Source: Clostridia bacterium
Lineage (GTDB): Bacteria; Bacillota; Clostridia; Christensenellales; UBA1242
DNA length: 12,999 nucleotides
Assembly (NCBI GenBank): GCA_023228225.1
Contig: JALOBO010000036.1
Location: 1 to 12,999, forward strand
Direction of reading: 5' to 3'
Numbering within the stretch: position 1 is the first letter of the stretch; every line of letters starts with the position of its first letter. Below, one piece after another: positions 1 to 5,769 of this stretch. The position numbers were made by a program, and so were the translations under genes. The notes under the pieces were generated by a model, which was given only the letters and a program-made list of their open reading frames with translations, ran no database searches and was not told the DNA's origin.

Positions 1-29
1 AGATGAAATGTAAGGAAAGTTTAAAAAAA

Positions 30-50
30 ATTCGTAGGAGATTCGTAGGA
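30..50. repeat. Short tandem direct repeat
   Basis: The 10-base unit ATTCGTAGGA occurs twice (30-39 and 41-50), one base apart. It lies beside a damaged tRNA locus. Such pairs can be recombinase arm sites, but that is only a guess from location; two short copies could arise by chance or slippage. Confidence 0.4.
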
Positions 51-70
51 AAACCTAAATTTTTGCTGTT

Positions 71-149
71 TTTTGCAAAAAATAAAAATGGCTGAAAGCC
101 CTATAAATACAGGGGTTTAAGCCATTTTAAAATTGTTATTTTTGCAAAA
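71..149. terminator. Large imperfect hairpin, possible bidirectional terminator
   Basis: Inner arms AAAATGGCT (85-93) and AGCCATTTT (120-128) pair perfectly and enclose a smaller CCCT/AGGG stem (99-102 with 111-114). Outer arms (71-84 and 137-149), both built on TTTTGCAAAA, also pair, with an extra A on the left and an 8-base bulge on the right. A and T runs flank the stem on both sides, so it could stop transcription in either direction. It begins just beyond the broken end of the tRNA fragment, so it could also be part of a recombination site. The structure is seen; the function is inferred. Confidence 0.5.
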
Positions 150-150
150 T

Positions 151-199
151 CGTCAGTCCCTTAGGAGGGCACTGCTCTATCCAATTGAGCTACGAGAAC
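151..199 (-). pseudogene. Truncated tRNA-Arg(CCT), copy 1
   Basis: Read on the minus strand this has a tRNA acceptor 5' strand (GTTCTCG, 193-199), a D arm closed by GCTC/GAGC, an anticodon stem and the 7-base loop CTCCTAA (161-167). The anticodon is CCT (163-165), which reads AGG arginine codons. The 3' anticodon strand GGGAC (156-160) pairs with GTGCC except for one G-G mismatch. No TTCGAAT-like T arm and no 3' acceptor strand (CGAGAAC) follow; a large hairpin is there instead. It cannot fold as a complete tRNA, so I call it a broken gene. A complete copy may lie elsewhere in the genome. Confidence 0.65.
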
Positions 200-209
200 A
201 TAGAATATT
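161..209 (-). repeat. 49-bp direct repeat, copy 1 (tRNA 5' half plus leader)
   Basis: This stretch is identical to 343-391, 182 bases away. It covers the tRNA-Arg(CCT) 5' half from the end of the anticodon loop outward and 10 bases of upstream flank (200-209). Weaker similarity continues a few bases further upstream. One boundary falls exactly at the end of the anticodon loop, a place known to be used by tyrosine recombinases that target tRNA genes. Confidence 0.85.
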
Positions 210-231
210 AAATTTTTAGGTAAATTTTTAC

Positions 232-340
232 ACAAAGTATGCTTTTTATATACTTTTACGCTTTTAGGGATTGAACAAAAACACCAACAAACATAGTATT
301 CAAGCCGTTTCAAAGCAAAAAGAGAAAGGTAATACTTTGT
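232..340. repeat. Inverted repeat inside the spacer between tRNA fragments
   Basis: ACAAAGTAT (232-240) and ATACTTTGT (332-340) are perfect 9-base inverted repeats near the two ends of the 133-base spacer between the 49-bp repeats. The left arm can also form a local hairpin with ATACTTT (250-256). They could be recombinase or protein binding sites, or chance in AT-rich DNA. No reading frame of convincing length lies between them. Confidence 0.4.
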
Positions 341-342
341 AA

Positions 343-381
343 TTAGGAGGGCACTGCTCTATCCAATTGAGCTACGAGAAC
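343..381 (-). pseudogene. Truncated tRNA-Arg(CCT), copy 2
   Basis: A second copy of the tRNA 5' half on the minus strand: acceptor 5' strand, D arm, 5' anticodon strand and the loop CTCCTAA with anticodon CCT (345-347). Similarity stops exactly after the loop. The next bases (TTACAAAGT on the minus strand) do not rebuild the anticodon stem, and no T arm or 3' acceptor strand follows. It is not a functional tRNA as it stands. Confidence 0.65.
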
Positions 382-391
382 ATAGAATATT
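343..391 (-). repeat. 49-bp direct repeat, copy 2 (tRNA 5' half plus leader)
   Basis: Identical to 161-209 and in the same orientation. The pair looks like a duplicated attachment-type sequence or a partial gene duplication. The spacer between the copies carries no recognisable gene. Confidence 0.85.
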
Positions 392-681
392 TAGTTTTTA
401 CATTTCATAAGGCTTTGAGTGGCGAATAACGGAGCTATTTTGATAAACAATATACCCACATTAACGCTACGATATTACTCCGCAATTATAGCAAAGTTTA
501 AACTTTATTTCAAGTGTTATATGTATTAAATTATTTTTATATAATTTTTTTATTAATTTTTAAGTATGGTTTTAGTTAATAATTATTGTAAATTAATACA
601 TAATAAACTTACATTTTATAAAATATTTTAGCGAAAACACAAATTTACAGAATTAGTTAGTATTTATTGTATATAATATTA
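392..681. other. AT-rich intergenic region, no gene recognised
   Basis: About 290 bases between the tRNA fragments and the promoter of the first protein gene. The part at 415-495 is less AT-rich than the rest and may be a decayed gene end: one minus-strand frame is open for roughly 25 codons but has no start signal and resembles nothing I know. From about 500 on the DNA is almost pure A and T with frequent stops in every frame. Confidence 0.5.
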
Positions 682-710
682 TTGACTGTTTTATAATTTG
701 AATATATAAT
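682..710 (+). promoter_or_regulatory. Sigma-A-type promoter for the 734-1090 gene
   Basis: TTGACT (682-687) and TATAAT (705-710) are separated by exactly 17 bases, close to the housekeeping consensus. A strong AGGAGG ribosome site follows at 721-726, so the leader is very short. Confidence 0.8.
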
Positions 711-733
711 AGTATTATTAAGGAGGAATTAAA

Positions 734-1090
734 ATGGAAGATATGGAAACAAGTTCCCAAACCGAAGAAGTAAAAGTTCAAAAGGCCGTTGCAAGCAAGC
801 CTAAAAAGAATTTTTTCGTTGATGCTAAGAACTGGATTGTTAAAAAAGTAAGCAATCAAGTTTTTATGGCTGTTTTCCTTACATTATTATCGTTGGGTCT
901 TTTAATTATTGAAGGCTCTTTATTGCACTTTGTAAATTTGGGCAATGTGGGAAGCGGTTTATTCTTTATATTTATTGCACTTTTGTCATTTGGCGGGTTT
1001 TTTTATTCGTTTAATAACAAATTAAAAGGCAATAAAAATATGGACTTTTTACTTGCCTTAAATGTAGTTATTTTATTAGTATTATTTTAG
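734..1090 (+). CDS. Small membrane protein of unknown function (118 aa)
   Basis: The only plus-strand gene here. The start is fixed by AGGAGG (721-726), seven bases before the ATG. The protein opens with an acidic segment and then a basic, Lys-rich one (residues 1-40), probably cytoplasmic, followed by three hydrophobic stretches at about 43-66, 72-92 and 103-118; the last runs to the C-terminus. No signal peptide, cysteine pair or catalytic motif is visible and I recognise no family. It has its own strong promoter and ends in its own terminator, so it is a single-gene unit. The start, promoter and terminator make it a real gene; the function is unknown. Confidence 0.8.
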   Translation: MEDMETSSQTEEVKVQKAVASKPKKNFFVDAKNWIVKKVSNQVFMAVFLTLLSLGLLIIEGSLLHFVNLGNVGSGLFFIFIALLSFGGFFYSFNNKLKGNKNMDFLLALNVVILLVLF

Positions 1091-1111
1091 CATTTTTTAA
1101 TTATTAAATTT

Positions 1112-1140
1112 AAAGGTAACTTAATTTTTTAGTTACCTTT
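1112..1140 (+). terminator. Intrinsic terminator of the small membrane protein gene
   Basis: AAAGGTAACT (1112-1121) pairs perfectly with AGTTACCTTT (1131-1140) around a 9-base T-rich loop and is followed by ATTTTTATT. It lies 21 bases after the stop codon. Confidence 0.8.
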
Positions 1141-1153
1141 ATTTTTATTAAAC

Positions 1154-1179
1154 AAAACGACACTGTTTAGTGTCGTTTT
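1154..1179. terminator. Terminator between convergent genes
   Basis: An 11-bp perfect stem, AAAACGACACT (1154-1164) with AGTGTCGTTTT (1169-1179), has a 4-base loop. The A-rich left side makes it work on the minus strand as well. It sits 21 bases past the stop of the 570-residue gene, so it probably ends that transcript and backs up the plus-strand one. Confidence 0.8.
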
Positions 1180-1200
1180 ATTTACATACAATTAAATTTG

Positions 1201-2913
1201 TTAATCCACTAACGTTATAGTTATCTTGCCAGTACTAGAAATTATGCTAATAAATGAGTTTGCCGCTATAACATCATCAGAATAATTATAAACCGCATTT
1301 GTTATTGTTTTGTATTCTAAATCGACGAGATCTGCAATAGTCTTTAATATAGTTGCCAGTGTTGCGTTGGTCTGAGAAGACATTGAAAAGGTAAAGTTTG
1401 AATTAGTTTTAATTGATATATTTACCGCACCTTTTTGAGTAATTATTGTGTTAACCTTAACAAGTTCGGCATCAGCCGGAGATTGTGCAATTTTTGCAAA
1501 GTTTACCGTAACATCAGCGGTGCCCTCGGTTAAAACTGCTAAATCCAAAAAGCCTTTTACATTGTTCACTAAAATATCGCCATCTTTTCCTCTAATTTTG
1601 ATATCATAATCATCAGTTGGAGTTGTACCTGTAATGTATAATGCCATAGTTAAATCAATTGTTCCATATTCTGTTGTAATGTCTATTTGGTTATACATTT
1701 CATCAATTGTAATATTTCCGTATTTTGTTTCAATTATGGTTACACCGTAAAGCTTTTCAATGTTTATATTGCCACGATAAGTGGTAATGGTAGTATCGCC
1801 GATAATTTCATCAATAGCAACACTGCCTAATCCGGTTTCTTCGCCACCCACGTAAACTGAGCCATCAATTCTACCTATAATCGTATCGCAATTAAGCGTA
1901 GTGTAAATTGTGTAATCGCCATCAATTGATGTTGCAGTAATATAACCGCTTACGCCACTATAAACTAAATCGCCTATTATTGTAGTAGCCGAAATACTGC
2001 TATTTTTAGCCTTCACATTAATGTCGCCTGTTACATTTGCTAAAAATTTAATAGCCGAATTAGTAACATCTACGTTAATATGCCCTTGTAAAGCCTTATT
2101 AATTTCAATCACCTTTGGATTACCTGTGATATTTAAGCCTGTTTGCTCACTTAGTAAAGTGGCAAGCCTTATAGTTGTATCATCGGTAGTTTCGCCTGGT
2201 AGTGGGGTTTCATCAATTAACGCTGGAATACTGGCGCTTAAAATACTTGCATCATCAATTAATAAACTTCCCTTTGTTAAATCAGCGGTTAATTTTTTAA
2301 TTGCAATATATTCTGTTGTGTCATTTCTATTTGCAAAATCAAATCCATAAGGAGTAATGAAATCATAACTTAGGTCGCCATTAGTTGCATCAACAACATA
2401 TTCTTTATCAGTTAAAGCGCCCTCAGGAAGATATACTACAACTCGTGAAGTGCCATATAAAACAAGACCAGTAGGTTCATTAATATTAAAGGTGAGTATG
2501 CCGTCGGATAATGAAATATCTACACTTATTTTAGAATAATCAATATCATTGGTTTCATCTTCATCATTGTTTACGGTTTCAGCGGTTTCATTGATTTTTC
2601 TAAATCCTTTAATTTGATCATCAATTTCTACATAAATTGCATTTCCATAATCTACATATGGTGAAAATACGATATCTGCACTGCCACCATTAACTACAAT
2701 CGTATCGTAATTATTTGGATCATAAGCATCGCCAACATCACTTAGATAATTTGTTGGGACATTGTGAGTTGTTGTGTTATTATTAACATAAGAATAACCA
2801 AGAATTGTAGTTTTTGGAGATATAATCAAAATACTCGCCATTATAAGCACAGCAAAAACTGCCAACCCCGCTAAAATTAATAGAGTTTTTAACATTGCTT
2901 TTACAAGTTGCAT
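1201..2913 (-). CDS. Membrane-anchored beta-repeat (DUF4097/adhesin-like) protein
   Basis: A 570-residue protein with an N-terminal hydrophobic helix (about 8-32) after a short basic start. This is a signal anchor or uncleaved signal; no lipobox cysteine is seen. The rest is exported in inference. Residues 270-450 are rich in short beta-strand repeats of roughly 18-20 residues with a Gly-Asn/Asp-Ile pattern (GDINVKA near 296, RGNINIEKL near 380, YGNITIDEM near 398, YGTIDLTM near 416). This resembles the putative adhesin family DUF4097 and predicts a beta-solenoid. There are no sorting signal or enzymatic motifs. The start is supported by AGGGGG 8 bases upstream and a promoter at 2959-2987. 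A surface or envelope-stress role is known for some relatives but is only inference here. Confidence 0.75.
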   Translation of the reverse strand: MQLVKAMLKTLLILAGLAVFAVLIMASILIISPKTTILGYSYVNNNTTTHNVPTNYLSDVGDAYDPNNYDTIVVNGGSADIVFSPYVDYGNAIYVEIDDQIKGFRKINETAETVNNDEDETNDIDYSKISVDISLSDGILTFNINEPTGLVLYGTSRVVVYLPEGALTDKEYVVDATNGDLSYDFITPYGFDFANRNDTTEYIAIKKLTADLTKGSLLIDDASILSASIPALIDETPLPGETTDDTTIRLATLLSEQTGLNITGNPKVIEINKALQGHINVDVTNSAIKFLANVTGDINVKAKNSSISATTIIGDLVYSGVSGYITATSIDGDYTIYTTLNCDTIIGRIDGSVYVGGEETGLGSVAIDEIIGDTTITTYRGNINIEKLYGVTIIETKYGNITIDEMYNQIDITTEYGTIDLTMALYITGTTPTDDYDIKIRGKDGDILVNNVKGFLDLAVLTEGTADVTVNFAKIAQSPADAELVKVNTIITQKGAVNISIKTNSNFTFSMSSQTNATLATILKTIADLVDLEYKTITNAVYNYSDDVIAANSFISIISSTGKITITLVD

Positions 2914-2958
2914 AATTATTCCCCCTTATGTTATTCTTTTTATTATTTAATCACAATA

Positions 2959-2987
2959 AGTATACAATATTTTTAAGGTTAAATCAA
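2959..2987 (-). promoter_or_regulatory. Promoter of the beta-repeat protein gene
   Basis: On the minus strand TTGATT (2982-2987) and TATACT (2959-2964) have a 17-base spacer. The -35 box starts about 15 bases after the alaS stop, and I see no terminator between the two, so readthrough from alaS is possible. Confidence 0.75.
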
Positions 2988-3002
2988 TATGCTTACAAAA
3001 AT

Positions 3003-4796
3003 TTATTTTATGGTTGCCTTTATGCGTCTTATTCCGCTAGAACTTGATTCTTCTTTAATGATTTTGAACTCATTTAACTCGCCTGTGTGAGCAACATGAG
3101 GTCCTCCACAAATTTCTTTACTAATATTGCCTATTGTGTATACTGATACTATATTTCCGTATTTTTCATCGAATATGCCCGTTGCACCCGATTTTTTTGC
3201 TTCTTGCACTCCCATTTCTTCTTTTATTACGGAAATATCAGATTTAATATTTTCATTTACAATATTTTCTATTACAATAATTTCTTCTGGGGATAATTTG
3301 TGGTCAATATTAAAGTCAAATCTCAGTCGCTCTGAGGTTATATTTTGCCCGCATTGATGAACATCGTTTCCATATATTTTTCTTAGTGCGGCAAGAAGTA
3401 AATGTGATGCTGTATGTAAACGAACATTATCATAATTGTCAACATCAGCAAGACCACCTTTAAATTGACCAGCATTTGCAGTTCTAGACAAATCTTGATG
3501 CAAGTTAAACGATTCAACATATTCTTGTTTATTTACAGATAGTCCTCTTTCTGTGGCTAATTCTATTGTCATTTCAACCGGAAATCCGTAAGTATCGTAA
3601 AGTCTAAACGCAGTTTTTCCATCAATTACAGTACCAGTTAAATGAGATACAGCCCTATCAAATTCTTTTAGTCCATCATTAATAGTTTTATTAAATTTAT
3701 TAATTTCCTTTAATAATTCATCTTTAATTTTTTGTGAATTTTTTAAAATAATCGGATAGACATTTTTATATTTTTCAATATATTCATCGCAAACTTTTGT
3801 AAGTTCAAGTGGTTCTATTCCTAATCTTTTTGCATAGTTAATGGCACGCCTAATCAATCGGCGAAGCACATAACCTTGTCCAACATTTGATGGTGAAATA
3901 CCTTTTTCGTCACCCATAATAAAAGTGGTGGCGCGTAAATGGTCAGCGATAATTCTAAATGCTTTAATCGTTTCCGTATCCTGTTCGTATGATTTACCAC
4001 TTAACTTTTCAATTACTTTTATTGCACCTACAAATAGATCACAGTCGTAAACCGATTTATATCCGTTTAAAATACATAGTGTGCGTTCTAGCCCCATGCC
4101 CGTATCTACATTTGGTTTTAAAAGTTTTTCTATTGGTCCACCGGCTATATTAATTCGGTATTGCATAAAAACATCGTTCCATATTTCTATATATTTACCG
4201 CAACTACATGCAGGCGAGCAATTTTCACAACATTTTTCTTTACCTGTATCAATAAACATTTCGGTATCAGGTCCACAAGGGCCTATTCCACTACCCAATC
4301 CCCACCAATTGTTTTCTTTTGGTAAATAAAAAATTTTATCAGCTGGAATGCCACATTTGTTCCATAAATTATAACTTTCTATATCGCGCGGAGCGGTTTC
4401 ATCTCCGGCAAATACTGTTACTGCTAATTTTTCTACTGGTATGCACAGAAATTTACGACTTGTTAAAAATTCGTAACTCCACTTAATCATATCATCTTTA
4501 AAATAATCACCCAAACTCCAATTGCCCAGCATCTCAAAATATGTGCAATGACTATTGTCACCTACATCATCTATGTCACCTGTTCTAATGCAACGTTGCG
4601 AATTTGTAAGCCTTGTTCCTTGTGGGTGTTTTTCACCTAATAAATATGGAACAAGCGGGTGCATTCCTGCTGTTGTATAAAGAACAGTTGGATCATTTTC
4701 GGGTATAAGTGATGCTGATGATATTATCTTATGTTTATGTTTTTTAAAAAATTTAAGCCATAAGTTTCTAAGTTCTACTGAATTTAATTCTTTCAT
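3003..4796 (-). CDS. alaS: Alanyl-tRNA synthetase, short form without C-Ala domain
   Basis: Attaches alanine to tRNA-Ala in the cytoplasm and clears mischarged serine or glycine. The class II catalytic core is complete: the RCIRTGD...FEMLGNWSLGDYFK block (68-100) and GMGLERT (233-239) are clear. A Cys-rich insert (CCENCSPACSCG, 189-200) may bind zinc. The tRNA-recognition part follows (about 250-400). The editing domain keeps both metal-binding motifs, HTASH (461-465) and CGGPH (563-567), and ends with SSSSGIRR (584-591). At 597 residues it stops there, while the usual enzyme is about 870 and goes on to a coiled-coil and C-Ala domain. The stop is clean and the next promoter follows at once, so this is not a frameshift. 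The start has GGAG six bases upstream. Short forms of this kind occur, as I recall, in Patescibacteria. Confidence 0.93.
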   Translation of the reverse strand: MKELNSVELRNLWLKFFKKHKHKIISSASLIPENDPTVLYTTAGMHPLVPYLLGEKHPQGTRLTNSQRCIRTGDIDDVGDNSHCTYFEMLGNWSLGDYFKDDMIKWSYEFLTSRKFLCIPVEKLAVTVFAGDETAPRDIESYNLWNKCGIPADKIFYLPKENNWWGLGSGIGPCGPDTEMFIDTGKEKCCENCSPACSCGKYIEIWNDVFMQYRINIAGGPIEKLLKPNVDTGMGLERTLCILNGYKSVYDCDLFVGAIKVIEKLSGKSYEQDTETIKAFRIIADHLRATTFIMGDEKGISPSNVGQGYVLRRLIRRAINYAKRLGIEPLELTKVCDEYIEKYKNVYPIILKNSQKIKDELLKEINKFNKTINDGLKEFDRAVSHLTGTVIDGKTAFRLYDTYGFPVEMTIELATERGLSVNKQEYVESFNLHQDLSRTANAGQFKGGLADVDNYDNVRLHTASHLLLAALRKIYGNDVHQCGQNITSERLRFDFNIDHKLSPEEIIVIENIVNENIKSDISVIKEEMGVQEAKKSGATGIFDEKYGNIVSVYTIGNISKEICGGPHVAHTGELNEFKIIKEESSSSGIRRIKATIK

Positions 4797-4823
4797 AGGT
4801 CACTCCATTAATAAAATCAAAAT

Positions 4824-4852
4824 ATTATACCACAGTGCAAATTTATTATCAA
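4824..4852 (-). promoter_or_regulatory. Promoter of alaS
   Basis: TTGATA (4847-4852) and TATAAT (4824-4829) on the minus strand, 17 bases apart. Transcription should start near 4817, leaving a leader of only about 20 bases, too short for a T-box or other riboswitch. Confidence 0.85.
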
Positions 4853-4871
4853 CATAATTTATCAAAAGGTG

Positions 4872-4929
4872 TTTTATAAGGTTTTTAAAACTTATAAAAA
4901 AAATAAAGACTGGCAATCTTTATTTTTTT
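4872..4929 (-). terminator. Two consecutive hairpins ending the small-protein unit
   Basis: Read on the minus strand, the first hairpin has a 13-bp A/T stem (4917-4929 with 4897-4909) with loop TTGCCAG and a T run on its 3' side. A second 9-bp hairpin (4891-4899 with 4872-4880) follows and shares three bases with it, so the two may compete. They lie about 43 bases past the stop of the 107-residue gene and separate it from the alaS promoter. Confidence 0.75.
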
Positions 4930-4971
4930 ATATAAATTTCTATTTTCATTTTCTTTAAATTTCGCATAATC

Positions 4972-5295
4972 TTATTTTGTAATTTCTTGATCTATTTTGG
5001 CTTGTTCATTATTGCAATCTTTAACGCAGTCTAAAATTAGTTTACTAAACTTACTTTCAATTTCATCTTTCAGTTTAAATGCTTGATTTTCATATTCTTC
5101 GTAACTAATCTCATTTTTAGTTAATTTTTCATCTAGATCAACATATATATTGTTTAATGACAAAATTAATTCATCTAATAATACATTAGTTTCTTTATCT
5201 AGTCTTGTTTCGTAGTCATCTACGCTTTCATTTTGATGAATTCCTAAGTAAATGCTATATACACTTCCGGCAAATTCCAATTTTGCTTCTTTCAT
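4972..5295 (-). CDS. Small acidic helical protein, paralogue of next gene upstream (107 aa)
   Basis: Unknown function. The first 48 residues align without a gap to the 93-residue protein encoded just upstream (5370-5651), sharing E7-F8, YSIY (13-16), E23, Y28, R31, L43 and L47-N48. The rest looks alpha-helical and charged (about 25-104), compatible with a coiled coil. There is no signal peptide or membrane helix, and two cysteines (near 89 and 93) lie in the tail. AAGGA five bases before the ATG supports the start. It either depends on readthrough from the upstream paralogue or uses the TATAAT at 5321-5326, which sits inside a dyad. I recognise no family. Confidence 0.75.
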   Translation of the reverse strand: MKEAKLEFAGSVYSIYLGIHQNESVDDYETRLDKETNVLLDELILSLNNIYVDLDEKLTKNEISYEEYENQAFKLKDEIESKFSKLILDCVKDCNNEQAKIDQEITK

Positions 5296-5308
5296 ACGTG
5301 TCCTTCAA

Positions 5309-5345
5309 AAAATTCAGTTTATTATAAACAAATAGACTGAATTTT
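5309..5345 (-). terminator. Dyad between the two paralogues: terminator or operator
   Basis: AAAATTCAGT (5309-5318) and ACTGAATTTT (5336-5345) form a perfect 10-base inverted repeat with a 17-base loop. On the minus strand it ends in TTTTTT (5307-5312), as in an intrinsic terminator for the upstream gene. The loop holds a perfect TATAAT (minus strand, 5321-5326), so the dyad could equally be an operator around the -10 box of the downstream gene. No good -35 box is present 17 bases upstream. Confidence 0.55.
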
Positions 5346-5369
5346 CACTAATAAATTTTTTATTAATAA

Positions 5370-5651
5370 TTATACTGATTGTTCCTCAGCATATTTAGCA
5401 GCAAATTCGTTTATCTTTTCAGATATTTTTTTATCAATAAATTTTACAACATTCTGAAATTGTTTTTTATATTTTGTGGCTTTCGCAGGGGCTTTTTCTA
5501 TTTCTTTATTTAAAACAACTTCTAATTTTGCCTTGATTTGTTCACCACAACTAATAAATCTTTCTCTGTAATTATTGCACATTTCTTTTTCATTATTTGG
5601 ACAATAAATTGAATACTTTTTTTCTAAAAATTCTATAACAAAATCTGGCAT
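5370..5651 (-). CDS. Small basic helical protein, paralogue of next gene downstream (93 aa)
   Basis: Unknown function. It shares the N-terminal pattern IEF-x4-YSIY (6-16) and the same spacing through Y28, R31 and L47-N48 with the 107-residue neighbour. After that the two differ: this one has a Lys-rich helical tail (about 49-90). It has four cysteines, three of them in the N-terminal half (17, 25, 35) and none shared with the neighbour. There is no signal peptide or membrane segment. A strong AAGGGAG ribosome site and a near-consensus promoter (5681-5709) show it is a real, well-expressed gene. The short length, the tandem pair and the helical composition would suit a paired binding protein, but that is inference. 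Confidence 0.78.
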   Translation of the reverse strand: MPDFVIEFLEKKYSIYCPNNEKEMCNNYRERFISCGEQIKAKLEVVLNKEIEKAPAKATKYKKQFQNVVKFIDKKISEKINEFAAKYAEEQSV

Positions 5652-5680
5652 TTTAATATCTCCCTTTTACTTGTTAATTA

Positions 5681-5709
5681 ATTGTACATCTTTATCAAAC
5701 AATTGTCAA
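5681..5709 (-). promoter_or_regulatory. Promoter of the small paralogue pair
   Basis: A perfect TTGACA (5704-5709) and TACAAT (5681-5686) on the minus strand with a 17-base spacer. This is the best -35 box in the window. It lies just downstream of the valS terminator, so the pair is transcribed independently. Confidence 0.85.
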
Positions 5710-5735
5710 TACTGAAAAATCGAAATCAATAAAAA

Positions 5736-5762
5736 AATACGCAACTAAACAAATTGCGTATT
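5736..5762 (-). terminator. Intrinsic terminator of valS
   Basis: AATACGCAA (5736-5744) pairs perfectly with TTGCGTATT (5754-5762). On the minus strand a run of seven T follows. It starts 8 bases after the valS stop codon. Confidence 0.9.
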
Positions 5763-5769
5763 CAAACTT

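Noticed and set aside
210..342. A hidden small mobile element or gene in the spacer between tRNA fragments
   Set aside because: The 9-base inverted repeats are short, there is no target duplication beyond the 49-bp repeat and no coding frame with a ribosome site.
151..391. Functional tRNA genes or a CRISPR array made of the 49-bp repeats
   Set aside because: Both tRNA copies lack the T arm and 3' acceptor strand; two repeats with one 133-base spacer and no cas genes do not make a CRISPR array.
653..859. Minus-strand open frame of 68 codons across the start of the 118-residue gene
   Set aside because: It overlaps the good promoter, ribosome site and start of the plus-strand gene, is low in complexity and has no ribosome site of its own.
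2914..3002. alaS cut short by a frameshift, with C-Ala encoded further on
   Set aside because: The 89 bases after the stop hold the promoter and ribosome site of the next gene, and no C-Ala-like sequence follows in any frame.
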